DNA of 52,345 bases from Porogramme epimiltina (lineage: Eukaryota > Basidiomycota > Agaricomycetes > Polyporales > Polyporaceae). This document shows positions 33,657-45,835 of the stretch, piece after piece (within the stretch, counting starts at the first letter, position 1; every line of letters starts with the position of its first letter). Below the pieces are notes generated by a model. It was not told the origin of the DNA. It saw only the letters and a list, made by a program, of their open reading frames with translations, and made no database searches. Where the stretch lies: positions 1 to 52,345 of the forward strand of contig FTLJ01000296.1 in NCBI GenBank assembly GCA_900155495.1, given 5' to 3'. The translations under genes and the position numbers were made by a program.

Positions 33657-35742
33657 TTATAAGTCCCTTGCCTTGATAGCGGCTGCATGCTCAGTGTCGA
33701 GAGTATATACAGCATCGTCCGGATAGACCTTTGCACGAGAAATAAGCAAGGGGGCCCAAAGCTGCGAATCGTAGCAGACGCACCGCATATCCATCGTCCG
33801 GGGTGCTCCCGACCGAGAGATGTGATCCGGCTTGCCTGGAGACGAGTAGGTTACTAACATGCGGAGACATTGTTGGCAACTCGAAGGGGGCCACACGTAC
33901 CAGATGAGGTCGCCAGTGAGGCCTGAAGAAACGATGGTGTCATACCAAGCGGCGTAGGTAGACGCTTTGTCCGCAATCGTCACCCCAAACTCTTCCATGA
34001 TGACAGGCTTGTTAGCAGCCTTCTGCGATGTGGCGTGGTCCAGGATCCATTGGTTGCCCCAGCCAACGGGGTCGTCAGGGTGACCCCATGATTCCTAGAG
34101 GGAACTAGGTATAAGTGGTGGTTGTATGAAGTGCGGCTGAGTGCAGAAGTGTACATACAGGATACATCTAAGCACAGACGGTCAGCATTCTGGGACCTGT
34201 AGTACTCATTCCACGAACTCACGTGTGCGGTGCCGAAGTCAATTGTACTAATGGCAAGGTTGGCGTTGAAATCCAGGCCCGCTGAGCCCCTGAGATTACA
34301 GTTAAGATCTACGCTTTAAACCAAGAGAGAACCCCTACTGGTAAACATAGTCCGGGTTTCCTGGCTCGTTGAAATATCCCTCGTCGCCGATGCCAACGAG
34401 GTGATTCGAGTCTATTGTCTTGATGAATGCGGATATCTCTGCCGCCCAATTCGTAATAGTCTCGGTAGTGCAGTTGCCACTCGTTGTTCTATGGTGCATC
34501 CCATATGAGTTGATTCGGAACATTCATTAGAAGATAGAAGTACCCCGTAGATCCGTAGCATCTCGGTTCATTAGCCAGCTCCCATGCAAGAATTGTAGGT
34601 TCATCCTTGTATCGTGTAACGAACGCGGTGGCGTAGGCCTTGAAGGCGGCCTGGAAGGATTCTAATGTCAGGAAATTCCAACCGCATTAAAATAAGTAGT
34701 ACCTACAATGACATCTGGATTCGTGTAGAAGTAATCGTGGTTCTGGCTTCCGGTTATTTGGGAGACATAAACGTCCATGCCACCGTAGTCGCTCCAGTTG
34801 TTCGTCCTTATGAATAGGCATATATGTACGTGAAATAGTGGTGCTCGCAGTGGCTAGACATGCTTACAACGTAATAATAAGGCGAAGTCCGTTTGCTTTC
34901 GCGGTAGCGACGACATTATCTTCACAATAAAATCAACAAAATGGCTTCCCACCAGTTCGAGGGATCGCTTACCGAAGTTTCCAAGGCCAGTGGGCCCGGT
35001 GTTCACGGTGCCTTTACCATTCTGCCAGAGCTGATAGTAGATGTTGGTAGGGGTTGTGACATCATTGAACCCTCTGAGGTTATGCCTTTAGTATACTATC
35101 TCCCGGAGTGTGGAGTAAACTGTAAGGCTTACAGGGTTCTGACAGCAGTTGCACCTGTCTTAGCAATGTCCGCGAACGACTGATTCATGTCCGCGACACT
35201 ATATCCCATGAGGCCGACCCAGTAGGCATTTGCCCTACAATCCCGTGATCAGCGTAACCCATAGTTTTAGAACGACTGTGATGGCTAGATCCCGGACTCA
35301 CCCCACAAGCGGAAACACCTCTCCGCCGAGCATGAAGTTTTGTCCATTTACGGTGACGAAGGCAGTCGAACTTGGTGTTGCGGGCGCTGTAGTCGTCGAG
35401 CTTCCGGCCGACGTAATGGTAGTGGGGGTAGAACTAGTAGCCGTGGTCCCCGGGACGCTAGACGATGGCAGACATTGAGAAAACCAGTCGTTCAAAACCT
35501 GGCACTCTGTGCCAGATACGCATACTACCAATGGTCGCGTCAGGACGTATGTCAGACTTTTATGGAGGGAAAACATACCAGTATCTCCCGTCCATCCAAT
35601 ACCACCACACTGTCGAGAGTGTTGGTGAGTAGCTGGGACCACGGAATTCAGTATAGAGACGAACCTGTCCCCACTCTGGGGCTAAAGCATTCACGAATGG
35701 CGTAAGCGCGATAGTTACCGCTACGATACTGAGGCAAAACAT
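33657..35742 (-). CDS. Secreted endo-beta-1,4-mannanase (GH5) with N-terminal CBM1
   Basis: Predicted extracellular mannan endo-1,4-beta-mannosidase for plant cell-wall mannan. Order: signal peptide [19 protein letters not shown]; a CBM1 cellulose-binding module (WGQ, intron, [27 protein letters not shown]); a Ser/Thr/Pro linker; and the GH5 catalytic domain. The catalytic acid/base Glu lies in [14 protein letters not shown] (near 34567), and the nucleophile Glu in the MEEFG motif near 33990. The last exon ends IKARDL. Many introns; not all borders were fixed. The start at 35742 is the ATG that begins the signal peptide; a TATA box sits 42 nt upstream. GH5 subfamily 7 is likely from the ANEPRC motif. 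CBM1 plus mannanase fits a wood-decay lifestyle. Confidence 0.92.
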
Positions 35743-36626
35743 CTTAAACACAGTACAAGGTGCGACGCATGAGTCCATCGCAGTCCTTATATACCAGGCC
35801 CGCCAACGTATCCCGCATAACAAACCATTACCTGCATGTGCCGGCATAATCTCGCCTTTCGCAATCAAGCGAGAATTTTCCCGTTCAGGGCATCTGTGAA
35901 AGGCGGGCCGGTGACGAAGGTCTCATGGGAACAGTTCGCACACGGATGCCCTACAGACTTGACGCTAACGCCGTCAGCACACAGGGCACTGACCTGCCTG
36001 GAGCCGAGCGGAACGGTCGGGAAGCTTTCGGGAAGGGGCAGTGGGTGTATTCTACGCTCACCTGACGCACTGAAGTAGGAAGGGTCAGAGACCAACCACT
36101 CTCCACAAATACTCTTGACTTGCTCATGACACTGCAACTTCAAGCTACGCCGCAAGCTTATTGCCTGTACTGTTTGTTGATCGTACCGAAAGCAACGACG
36201 CAAACTGCAAGTCACTGTTCAATGCACCGTAAGTAATGCTAGGGTTAAGAACCAAAAGATGTACACACCGAGATACCTGCACATCGGAAGACGTCCGTCA
36301 AAAGGCTCCGAAATCCATCCGATGCATAGGCAGGATCAGGATTCGACAGGCCCGTGCTCAACAATGTCTGACGAAAAATGCTAATCATGCTTCGTTATCC
36401 CTAGGCTCTAGCTCACTCAAATACCCAAAGATACTATCTGAAAACCAACAGCGTTGATAGCACCGAGCTAGACGAAACTGTTCCGATGGGCTAGTATAGT
36501 ACAAATGTAGCCATATGCAGAGGTCCTGAAAAAATAGTATAGCGACATAGAGGACGGCAGTTAAATACTACCTACATGGATGCGTTCAAAACCGACCATT
36601 GACGGGGCGAAACCAATCGCATAGCA
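35743..36626. other. Intergenic: mannanase promoter and POL32 3' flank
   Basis: A long upstream region of the mannanase gene with the TATA box at 35785-35793, followed by AT-richer sequence towards the POL32 stop. A minus frame at 35865-36215 (116 codons) is unrecognised and not called. Carbon-source control sites are plausible here but I cannot identify them by eye with confidence. Confidence 0.5.
35785..35793 (-). promoter_or_regulatory. TATA box of the mannanase gene
   Basis: TATATAAGG on the minus strand, 42 nt upstream of the ATG at 35742. Confidence 0.65.
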
Positions 36627-38671
36627 CTATTTCTTCGGCTTCCCAAAGAAGTCTTTCAGGTTCCCCTGACCGCCCTTTGAGCTACTACTCTTCCCTTTGA
36701 CGCTTCCAGTACGTGCCACAGGCTTGCTCTTCGGCGCGCCATCTTCATCAGCGTCTTTCTTCTCCTTCGCAGATGTTCCAGACGCTTTCTTGCCTTTCGG
36801 CTTCTTCGGAGCTTCCTCTTCCTCTTCGTCCACAGACTCGTAGGATGAGTAGTCCTCAGTAACTAAGGCCATACGAGTGGTCAATACGTGTAAGATAGGC
36901 AACTCGAAGTTTCGCGACGTACCCATGTACCCCTTAGCATCCACCGTCATACGTGACTTCACCACTCGCTTCTTCTTAAGACCGTTACGCCCGACAGGAA
37001 TAACCTTCTTTTCCTTCCTCTTTCGAGGCTTTGGCTTCGGTGCGTCTGCCTGATCGTCTTCGTCTTCTTCCGCGGGCAATTCGGGCTTGGGCTCGGGCTC
37101 GGGTTCCGATGCCATCTCAACATCCTCTTGTGGTTCGGACTTTAACGCAACACGTTTTGTTGATGCCATCTCTACTTGAGCTAACGACACAATATTAGCT
37201 CTGATCGCGCACCACGAACTCATGCTTTAGAACTTACAGTCGTCAATATCCATCATCGCCCGCAAGCTCCTTTCGGCGTCAGACTCGAGAGCAGATTCAC
37301 CCTTCGAGACCTTGGTCTTGGCTTTGGCTTTAGCCTTGGGTTGAAGGCGAGGCGCCTCATCCTCATCTTCGTCGTCAGATACGATCCGGTTCTTTCTCAG
37401 TCTGACGTCCGCTGAGACAGGCACGGCGGTCTCCTTCGGCTTGGACTTGAGATCCGGCTTGTCTTCGACATCGGATGTCGGTGGAGGGTTCGCTTTTCGC
37501 TTGGTGCCTCGCTGAAGGGTAGATGCATGCGAGTCAGAAGTCATACGCACGGTAAATAGTCTTATACAAACCTTTCCTTCATCCTTCGAAGATTCGCTAC
37601 CTTCACGTTTCATCGACGCCTTAGAAGGTGCGGGAGATTCGCTTTTCTCCTTCTTGACCCTAACCTCCACCTTGTCCTCCTCTTCCTCCACCTTGCTCTT
37701 AACACTAGGCTTCTTAGCTTTACTCCAGTCGAGTTTGCCAGATGCCTTCGGCTTGATGACGCTGCCTTTCTTTTCCTCTTGCGGTTCTGTAACGGGCTCA
37801 TCCTTGACCTTTAGAGTTGGTTTTCGAGATATAGGCTGGGCAACCTTGGAGCTTGAAGCGACAGGTGGTGGTACCTTTCCAACCTAATGCCAGGAAATGA
37901 GAGACATAGTTGTTGTGGCAACACAAGCTCTTACCTTGACATCTGGTCCAACCACTCTTCCGAGGACGATTGAGGACGCGGGGGCATCCTTCGCATCAGC
38001 TTTGTACACTATTGCCGAAGGGTCGCAGATGAACCCCGCATCCTATGAGACGATTAGTCTCCAGGCAGGGAGGAAACGTGAAGAGAACATACGGCAAGAG
38101 GAGAAGGGCTCAAGCAGTAGACGTGAGTGGAGAATATGCGTGCGTATCTGGCCTTCGCATCTATGACCAAAATATCAAGAAGGTGGAGGACCGAAAGCAG
38201 GGGCAAGACATACGTTCCAACATATCTTCAGTAACCAGCGTCATTGTCGTCGTCGGGACCTCCTCGCCGTCATCCACTTCGTCAGCCTTCTCGGAAACCT
38301 CCGTGTCAACGTCCATTCCATCATCGGTTTGCGTTATGGGGGCCTGTTTCACGCTTGTCTTAGGGAAGAGCTCGCCTGAGATCAGGAATGTGGCGAAGGA
38401 GCGTGTCTTCGCGTTTGCTGAGTTACTATGGAAATTGGCAAGTTCACTGGGGAGAAGAAGGTTAAGAGCGCGTCATATTCCACAAGTATCGAGGTCTTAC
38501 TTCTTAGACGCATTGACGTGGAGTCCGAACTGTCGACTGAGGGACCGGAATGTCACCTTGGAAGACGAAGCCAGATCATTACTAGGTGCTCCAAAGTAGA
38601 CAGCGATGGTTACTTACGACTTCCTTCTCGATATATATTTGCTTTGTTAAATAGTCGGATATTGGAGACAT
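36627..38671 (-). CDS. POL32: DNA polymerase delta subunit POL32/Cdc27 (POLD3)
   Basis: Non-catalytic subunit of DNA polymerase delta, nuclear. The N-terminal winged-helix part begins MSPISDYLTKQIYIEKEV and continues VTFRSLSRQFGLHVNASKN, ELANFHSNSANAK, and SFATFLISGELFP, followed by an acidic stretch (DGMDVDTEVSEKADEVDDGE). The rest is long, charged and disordered, rich in Lys, Glu, Pro and Ser. The extreme C-terminus carries a PCNA-binding PIP box QGNLKDFF (36645-36668) followed by GKPKK, the diagnostic end of this family. Exon borders in the first three junctions are in phase (for example GAAGTC|GTAAGT). The low-complexity body makes the later junctions less certain. Runs minus, divergent to the NRPS-like gene. 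Confidence 0.9.
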
Positions 38672-39697
38672 GTCGGCAGTAGCCACGAGGAGGATGCAAG
38701 AGTTGAACGAGACTGCGTGTGCAGGACGCGTCCTCGAGAGAGATGGCCGTGTGGCTTTCAGTCGCGACACACGTGATCGAAGTGACGCGCTTGTGGCTCA
38801 CCCGTAAGCGAGCCAGGCGTCTCTGCTCGGTGGGCACAGTCACCAGACTCCGACAGACCCGATCACGAAGCCTCGTCATATGGCTTGCCACAATCCCGAC
38901 TTCCCCAGGCTACTGCACGCCAGACGTTCGAAGCCTGTCTCATTCTTTGGCTTCACGCCGTATTCATACTTCCAACCTCCCAAAAATACAATTTGACTAG
39001 GCAGCAAGTCCTCATCCTAGAAGAGAAGTTATCTGTCCGCTTGAAAGCGTTCAAGTTCTGAAGAAATCAAGAAGTCCCATCCAATCCACAGTCCGACGAC
39101 AACTTCTTGATCCCGTAGGCCACTTTTACGCCTTCTTTACTCAGGTTGGCAGGCAAGTGCTCTAACGTGTTCCGCCCAGTTCCAGACTTAATTTGTAATG
39201 CGTCAGGTGCTAAGTTTTCGCTCAGCATGTTGCTGCCCTTAACCTGAGCGTACGATGCGCTGTAAAGTTGAATTATTAACCAACACGTAAGAGTGCATCC
39301 AAGGTAAATGGGCAAGGAGTAGCTCAAGAAGCCTATCTATGCTCCAATATAGCCGGCGAACAGAAGCAATGGCTCTCGACGACCGCATCCACACATGCTC
39401 AGACCTTGCTTGGGACAACGCCGCCCAAGGCTTCCGTAATATCCCCATGCGCGCGATGTGGGTCAAGCTGTCATTGGCCGATTTCGCCGGAGGCCATTTA
39501 TCCACTTGTCTCTCAGGTGTTCTGTTTGCTTCTCTTCCTGATGGACGAAAGGGGGTGCCTCCTGTCTTTACGAAATGGTCTTAACCTGACCGCAGCTATG
39601 CTCCTTAACCCAAATGACCGATTTGCGTGAGAAGCAAGAAATCTATAAATGCCAGAGCTAACCGTCTCCCCCCATCCTCTCCTATCAGACCCCTACC
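38672..39697. other. Divergent intergenic region POL32 / NRPS-like gene
   Basis: About 1 kb. It holds the POL32 promoter and the NRPS-like TATA box. Frames of 60-93 codons on both strands (for example minus 39067-39327, whose N-terminal part is hydrophobic) match nothing I know. A small membrane protein there is possible but unsupported. Confidence 0.45.
39644..39650 (+). promoter_or_regulatory. TATA box of the NRPS-like gene
   Basis: TATAAAT ending 47 nt before the ATG at 39698. Confidence 0.6.
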
Positions 39698-42600
39698 ATG
39701 TCCATTCCGGTGCCTGCAAGAGCCTTCCGCTCCCCCCGTTCTCTCGTCCAGTCTGGGAAAGTCACAGTGCCAAGTGTATTCGAGTGGAACGCTCTAGAGA
39801 ACCCTGATCATCCCGTCTTCGTCTTCCACGATGGCCAGGGTCTTAACACTATCACATTTTCCCAATGTGCGCAGGCTATGAGGCGCGCTGCTCGATATTT
39901 GAACGCTCGAATTCCCACGCCAGAATGTATAGCTGTACTCGCGACCACAGGTGGGCTTCAAGTTCTGAATTCTACTCGTCAGGCAGTGACTAACCACCAG
40001 GTGTGACACAGATTCTATCAGCTACAGCCTCACATGTCTGGGGATCCTCCGTACCGGATCTACCATGTTCCTCATCTCCCCAAGAAACGTACCTGCCGCC
40101 GTCGTAGACATGCTCCGGAAAACCAATTGCCGCCACATCGTAACGTCCAATGACGAACCGATACAGAATCTCATCTCTGCTGCGATACCGGAGCTTGACG
40201 GCGTCTCCGTTCATCCTATGCCATCCTACGAAGACCTCTTTCCCCAAGGAGCTCCGGAAGATACCGTCACAGAGCCGGATGACCTACCCAAGGAGTACGA
40301 TATGAATAATTTCGCTATGATATTGCACTCTTCCGGTATGCCAATTTTGCTGCAGCAATGATACCAACCTTGAATAACATACTTAGGCTCCACCAACCAT
40401 CCGAAGCCCATCCGTTGGACCCATAAACGGATGATGAACTGGACCCAGGCCCCTTGTAGGTTCCTGCTCTTCCAGATTCCTGCCCATTGTCTGACGGTTA
40501 CCGCCTGTACCCATATCGCCCCAAACCTAAGGGACCGGAGAGGTGGACATCACTGGAGCCGTGGTGGGTATACATGGCACACCGCTATTCCACGCGATTG
40601 GAGTCTTTACCTATGCGTGCATGGCAGTAAGCCCTATATACCGAACATCCTTGAAAGTACAACCTGCTTAGAACAGCCCATTTACTAGGCGAACAACGGC
40701 ACTCCATTGGCCGTATTTCCACCGTCTTCCCCGCCCATATTTCCCACCCCGGAGAATGTGTTTGACGGTCTTGTTAAAGCATCGTGCGAGTTTGTAATGA
40801 CCGCACCTGCTGTCGTTGAGGTGCACTCTTTTCCCTTGGCTATCTCAATCACTTGACATCCCCCCGTTATTGTAGGCCTGGTCCCGAGACCCGGAGAAAG
40901 TTCAATACATGCGTAAGACGAGGGCCCTTGTAATTATACATTTGATCGATAGTTCTTCGTGTCCATGCTCATCGCCTACGTATAGATCTTCGGAGGTGCG
41001 CCGCTGAGCCAAGAGGTCGGTGACGCGTTGACTTCTGTCGGCGTTACTCTGTGGTCGCTATATGGATGGTAAAATGCTCCCTTCTTCAACTACTCGTTTA
41101 TTTAAGAGCACGATATTTGTAGCACGGAAGTTGGTGCACTAGCCCTCTTCTTCCCCGGTAAGGTTGTTCTGCCGGTCACGTAGAAGATGAACACTGATAT
41201 ATTCGGTCAGCGAACCCGGGCACCGACTGGTCCTACTTCAAATTAAGTCCACTCCATAACTATGTTCAGAAGGACAGAGGTGATGGTTTATACGAACTAA
41301 TCGTTATGGTGATTATCCCATTTCTCTATTAATCTTGCTTTCCAACTCACACACTGTTTTAACGACAGTCTTCCCACTCGGACCTCCCTTTGCCTGTTGT
41401 CAACACCAAAGTCGGGGATGTAGACGCATACGCCACCAATGATCTTCTAGAGAAGCACCCAAATCGACCTGAACTTTGGCGATACTATGGACGTCTGGAC
41501 GACCAGATTATTCTCTCCAACGGCGAAAAGGCAAGTATATTTGTGTGATATCTATTAACGGGTGTATCTAATCACGAAACGTTTAGACAAACCCAACGCC
41601 TCTAGGTGAGATACCTGATGCTCACTGTATGACGACTACTTACTTTCATTGAAGAGGATATCATCAAGGAAGACCCACATATACATGCTTGCTTAGTGTT
41701 CGGCCAAGGGAAATTTCAGAATGGGGTGCTCGTAGAACCTAAGCCAGAGTATAAATTCGACGGTCAAGACACCCAGAAGCTAGAAGAGTTTCGTAACATG
41801 ATATGGTGCGGGTGCCGGTTACTCGAACTGGTCGATTTGGCTCTTACCAATTTCATATAGGAAGACGATAGAATGTGCGAACGAGTTCGCGCCGACGCAT
41901 TCTCGAATTTTCAAAGAGGTTGGTATAATTGTTGCAGCTTCACCGTTGCATCGTGCTGATTCGCATCACTGAAGATGATTATGGTCACGTTGCTGTCCAA
42001 GCCATTTTCGTACAACATCAAGGGCTACCCGCGGCGACCGGCAATCCTGAAGCAATACCACGACGAGATTGAGGCCCTGTACGAGGAGGTAGAGCAGAGC
42101 GCACAAAGTGATGTCGCCGTACCCACCGCCTGGGATGCTGAAAGCACCCAGTCGTTTGTCCGAACCGCCGTCGAGAAAGTTGTTAAGAAGTCACTCTCCC
42201 CCAATGCGGACTTCTTCCGTAACGGCTGCGATAGGTACAGCGGCTGACGAGCCTGTTCCCAGCCAACGCTCACTGTATCTTTTACACACAGTCTGCAAGC
42301 AACATGGATCCGTAACACCATCTTACGCGCCATACGGGCTCACTCGCCCACCGCTGCCCAACATCTTTCCATGAACGTCGTGTTCCAAGCACCTACGATC
42401 GCCGCTCTAACAGACGCTGTGCTCGATGTCGTACACAACGCTTCCTCGATGGGGCCCCTTACGACGACAGCCGAAGACCTGGTGCTAATTGCGGAACGCT
42501 ACTCAGCCAATCTGCCTCCACGCCCCACGCAGCTTCGGGACCGGGAATCAGGAGCTCTGGACGTCGTACTCATCACAGGCACGACAGGCGGGTTCGGGTG

Positions 42601-43905
42601 CGATACGCTCGAGCACTTGTTGCGTGACGAGATGGTCGGGAAGGTGTACGCGTTCAATAGGCACACGGAGCGACAGCATGAGCGGTTCAAGGAACGAGGT
42701 CTCGACGAGACGTTGTTGGCGTCGCCGAAGTTCACGATGGTCGATGCGGTTCTGGATGCACCAGGCTTTGGCGTTACGGCAGATTTGTTGGATGAGGTGA
42801 GGGTTCTACGACATCTCTGATGCATTTATGGCATAATCCTGATACTTCTACAGATCCGCGGCTCTGTGACACACATTATGCATAATGGTAAACCGACCTT
42901 GGCCCAGTTCTATTGGACATTTCTGCTAACAAGCTCTTTACAGCGTGGACCGTGAATTTCAACCTGGCGTTGCCCTCCTTCGAACCGGACCTCAAAGCCG
43001 TCCGTAACCTTGTTGATTTGTGCCTCAGTTCGCCGTACAGTACTCCACCTAAACTCCAGCTCGTGAGTTCTATCGGCATCTTCGAAAGTAAGCAGTTCGC
43101 TATTCTTGTCCTAGCATCTGTATCAAAGCGCTCTCTAGATTGCACCGTGCCGTCGCCAGTACCAGAAGTGCCCATAGACCCATCATCCGCGATTGGGTCA
43201 GGCTACGGGGAGTCGAAATGGATCGCTGAGAAAGTGGTGCATAATGTCGCAGAGCGTACGGACGTCCCTACGATCATCGTGCGCCTGGGGCAAGTCAGCG
43301 GCGATAAGACTGGACACTGGAACGAACGCGAATGGTTCCCGGCTCTTGTGAAATCCGCCCAGTTCACGCACTGCCTCCCAGATCTCGACGGGGTGCGTAT
43401 ATATATATCTTTACCACGTTCATTTTGCATGACAAGTTCTGATTGGACCCCACAGGACGTATCCTTCATACTTGGATATCCCGCGGCTCGAGCCTTCGCG
43501 GAGATGCGCAGTGCGCCTGAAACCCCTACGCCCACCATCCTCCATCTCGTTCACCCCCACCCAACCGCCTGGCACACATTACTGGCGCCCATCTCAGCGA
43601 CGCTTGGCGTACCCCTCGTTCCATACGCCGACTGGCTTGCCGCGCTAGAGCAGAGCGCGGGCGGCACAGGGGGGACACAGAAGTTTGTTGACGCGATGCG
43701 CGCAAACCCCGCGCTACGCCTACTCGACTTTTTCCGCTCCCGCGCCACCCCGCGGGAGGGCCGCGAACCGCTCGGAACCGCGGTGCTTGCGACGGACAGG
43801 GCACGGGGCACATCTGCGACGCTCGCGGGTATGCCTGCACTTGGGGAGGCAGAGGCGTGCAGGTGGGTCGCCGCATGGCGCGCAGCCGGATTCCTGAGTA
43901 TATGA
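39698..43905 (+). CDS. NRPS-like carboxylic acid reductase (A-T-R domains)
   Basis: Predicted adenylating reductase: activates a carboxylic acid, loads it on a carrier, and reduces it with NAD(P)H to an aldehyde or alcohol. Many exons. Adenylation motifs: [30 protein letters not shown] across an intron, [19 protein letters not shown] with the late Lys. Carrier domain: [14 protein letters not shown], whose phosphopantetheine Ser codon (AG|T) is split by the intron 42235-42291. Reductase: Rossmann [17 protein letters not shown], then [18 protein letters not shown], and the YxxxK pair in [11 protein letters not shown]. No condensation or thioesterase domain is seen. All exons I followed are open, so the gene looks intact. 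Intron 41531-41586 has a GC donor (AAAG|GCAAGT). The substrate is unknown; an aminoadipate-type or aryl/terpenoid acid reductase are both possible. No other secondary-metabolite genes are adjacent. Confidence 0.88.
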
Positions 43906-44029
43906 GCAATGATCTCGGAAAGCAAACAAATGGGTTAGTGTTTGCGAGGATCTCGTGGTTGTCCAGGTGTTATGTAATGTATGAATACATATGGGGATAT
44001 CTTGGTGTGCAATGGATGTTAAACCGACC

Positions 44030-45611
44030 TTAGTCGCTCGACCGTCCCGACTCGCTATCCGCATAGCTCCCTCCCATACTTCCACTCATGTCCGTGAACT
44101 CTACATCGTCACTTCCATAGTCAAACGTGAGCGCACTGGCGTCATCGTCGTCGTCATCGTCCACGCCGCTCTCGTACTCCGGACCCTCCGCCTCCGCCTC
44201 CAGTCGATCGGCGTCGGCGACGCCATCTCCACAACGCAAGCACTCCCACCTGACACCTTTGGGGCCAGCTCCTGACCGCTCGTCGCACGTTCGCATCATG
44301 CGTTCGGTGACGCAGTAGTAGCAATATATATGGCCGCACGAGGTGATATATGGCGTGTGTATTGGGAACTGGGGGACGTGGTCGGGGTCGTCGGGATCCG
44401 TTGTCGTGGTAGGACCAGAGGAGTTGTAAAAAGTCCCACCGAGGGCCGTCAATGCGTTGGCCGGTTCCGAGAAGTCGACCTTCGTCGAAGCATTGTCTGC
44501 ACAGATGGCGCACTGCTCTTCAGGCAAAGACCAGTATCTGCCTCGACGTGCCGACCCTTCCGCTCGTGCAGGATCAAGTGACCCTGTCAAGGCGCGCACA
44601 GGAGCGGGGAGGAGACTGGAGAGGGTTATACGAGTGCTCAAAGCCGACATTTGGCGTCGAATGGCCCGAGTGTTGATGAGGGGGAGCGCAAACAGCAGGA
44701 ATTCCTGTAATCTGTGCATCAGAATGGAGCGTCATAATGGCAATGACAGCACATACTGTGAACGCATGCCAGACCATCTGACGGTTCATGAACTCGTATG
44801 ACACCTCTCGCTGGAAATGTCGCCGAGCAGATATTAAACGGAGTCGAAGTAATCTGTCTGCTAGCGTGCGATACCTGTTCCTCGTATTACAGAGATGCCG
44901 TGCGTGATCAAGGGCGTTGAACATACCGGCCGTTCCAGAGGAACATAACAAAGTTCAATAGTGCGGCGAGCCCATGCATAGACTCTAAGCGCGTCAATAG
45001 TTGCCATGCCTTTCGTCTCCGGTCAGAGGACGGCGCGTCTGGCCAAGCGTTCGATAGTGCATGGGCACGTATCCGGGAATGAACGTAGGGCAGGATGATG
45101 GTCAGAGCGCTGTGGAGCGCTAGGGTACTATGGGGTAGCCCAGAGGCTTGGAGAGGTCTGTTTGTGTCACCTCGAGTCCAATAGTGCCAAGGAGCTCACC
45201 AGTCATTGCGGAGAGCATTCCCTGGTACCGAAGGCCCTGTAGCTTCGCACCGTAGCTTGCGCCTTGATCAAATACAGAGAACTTGTAGAGCACGAGATGA
45301 ATGAGCAGCGTGAGTTCGGGGTCAAACTTTGCTTTGAAGGCTGACTGTGGCGTGTAAGCATGGTAGAGCCAATAAAATGGGGAATGACGTACATCAGCCA
45401 TGCTGAAAGCCCTAAGTAGAGGCTCCTTGAGGAGCTGCACTAGCTCCGAGTCAAGTAGCTCTGCATCTACCTTGCCAACTCGCGTGATTCGGGGTTCTGA
45501 GGTGGTTGAGGAGGCAATCTCAGCGCGTATTCGAGATATGCTGGGTTGAGCAGCATCCCAGGCGTTCTGCCACGCCCCTCGGAGAGCGTCGGGATGGGAG
45601 GAGGAGGACAT
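44030..45611 (-). CDS. PEX2: Peroxisome biogenesis factor 2 (RING peroxin)
   Basis: RING-type E3 ubiquitin ligase subunit of the peroxisomal import machinery, in the peroxisomal membrane. N-terminal exons: RITRVGKVDAELLDSELVQL, FDPELTLLIHLVLYKFSVFD, GASYGAKLQGLRYQG. Middle: LLNFVMFLWNGRYRTLADRL and EFLLFALPLINTRAIRRQMS. The C-terminal RING is CAICADN ... ITSCGHIYCYYCVTERMM ... CLRCG, with about 30 inserted residues between the second and third Cys positions. A long acidic tail (ESGVDDDDDDDASA) follows. The start MSSSSHPDALRGAWQ at 45611 is chosen over an in-frame ATG at 45656 because the longer form adds a proline-rich stretch and nears the divergent FRS2 promoter. Convergent with the NRPS-like gene (124-bp gap). 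Confidence 0.93.
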
Positions 45612-45835
45612 GGGGTGGGATGGACATGCTGGACGCCGGGGAGGAGGAAGCGTCATGTTTCACGTGCTCGAGTCGATCATATAGTTCCCGGCGCTTCCGC
45701 CGCGAGTCAGGCTCATCTCGATTTCGATTTCGAGTCTCTGTCCAACTCTTATCTCAAAACACTCCCCGACACTCGTCGTGCTTCGCTACCGCTCCTTGTG
45801 CTCTACTATCCTTTCACCGACGAGATTCCCCAGAA

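Noticed and set aside
38672..39697. Small membrane-protein gene at minus 39067-39327
   Set aside because: The frame has one hydrophobic N-terminal segment but no family match, no supporting splice sites and no promoter element. Too weak to call.
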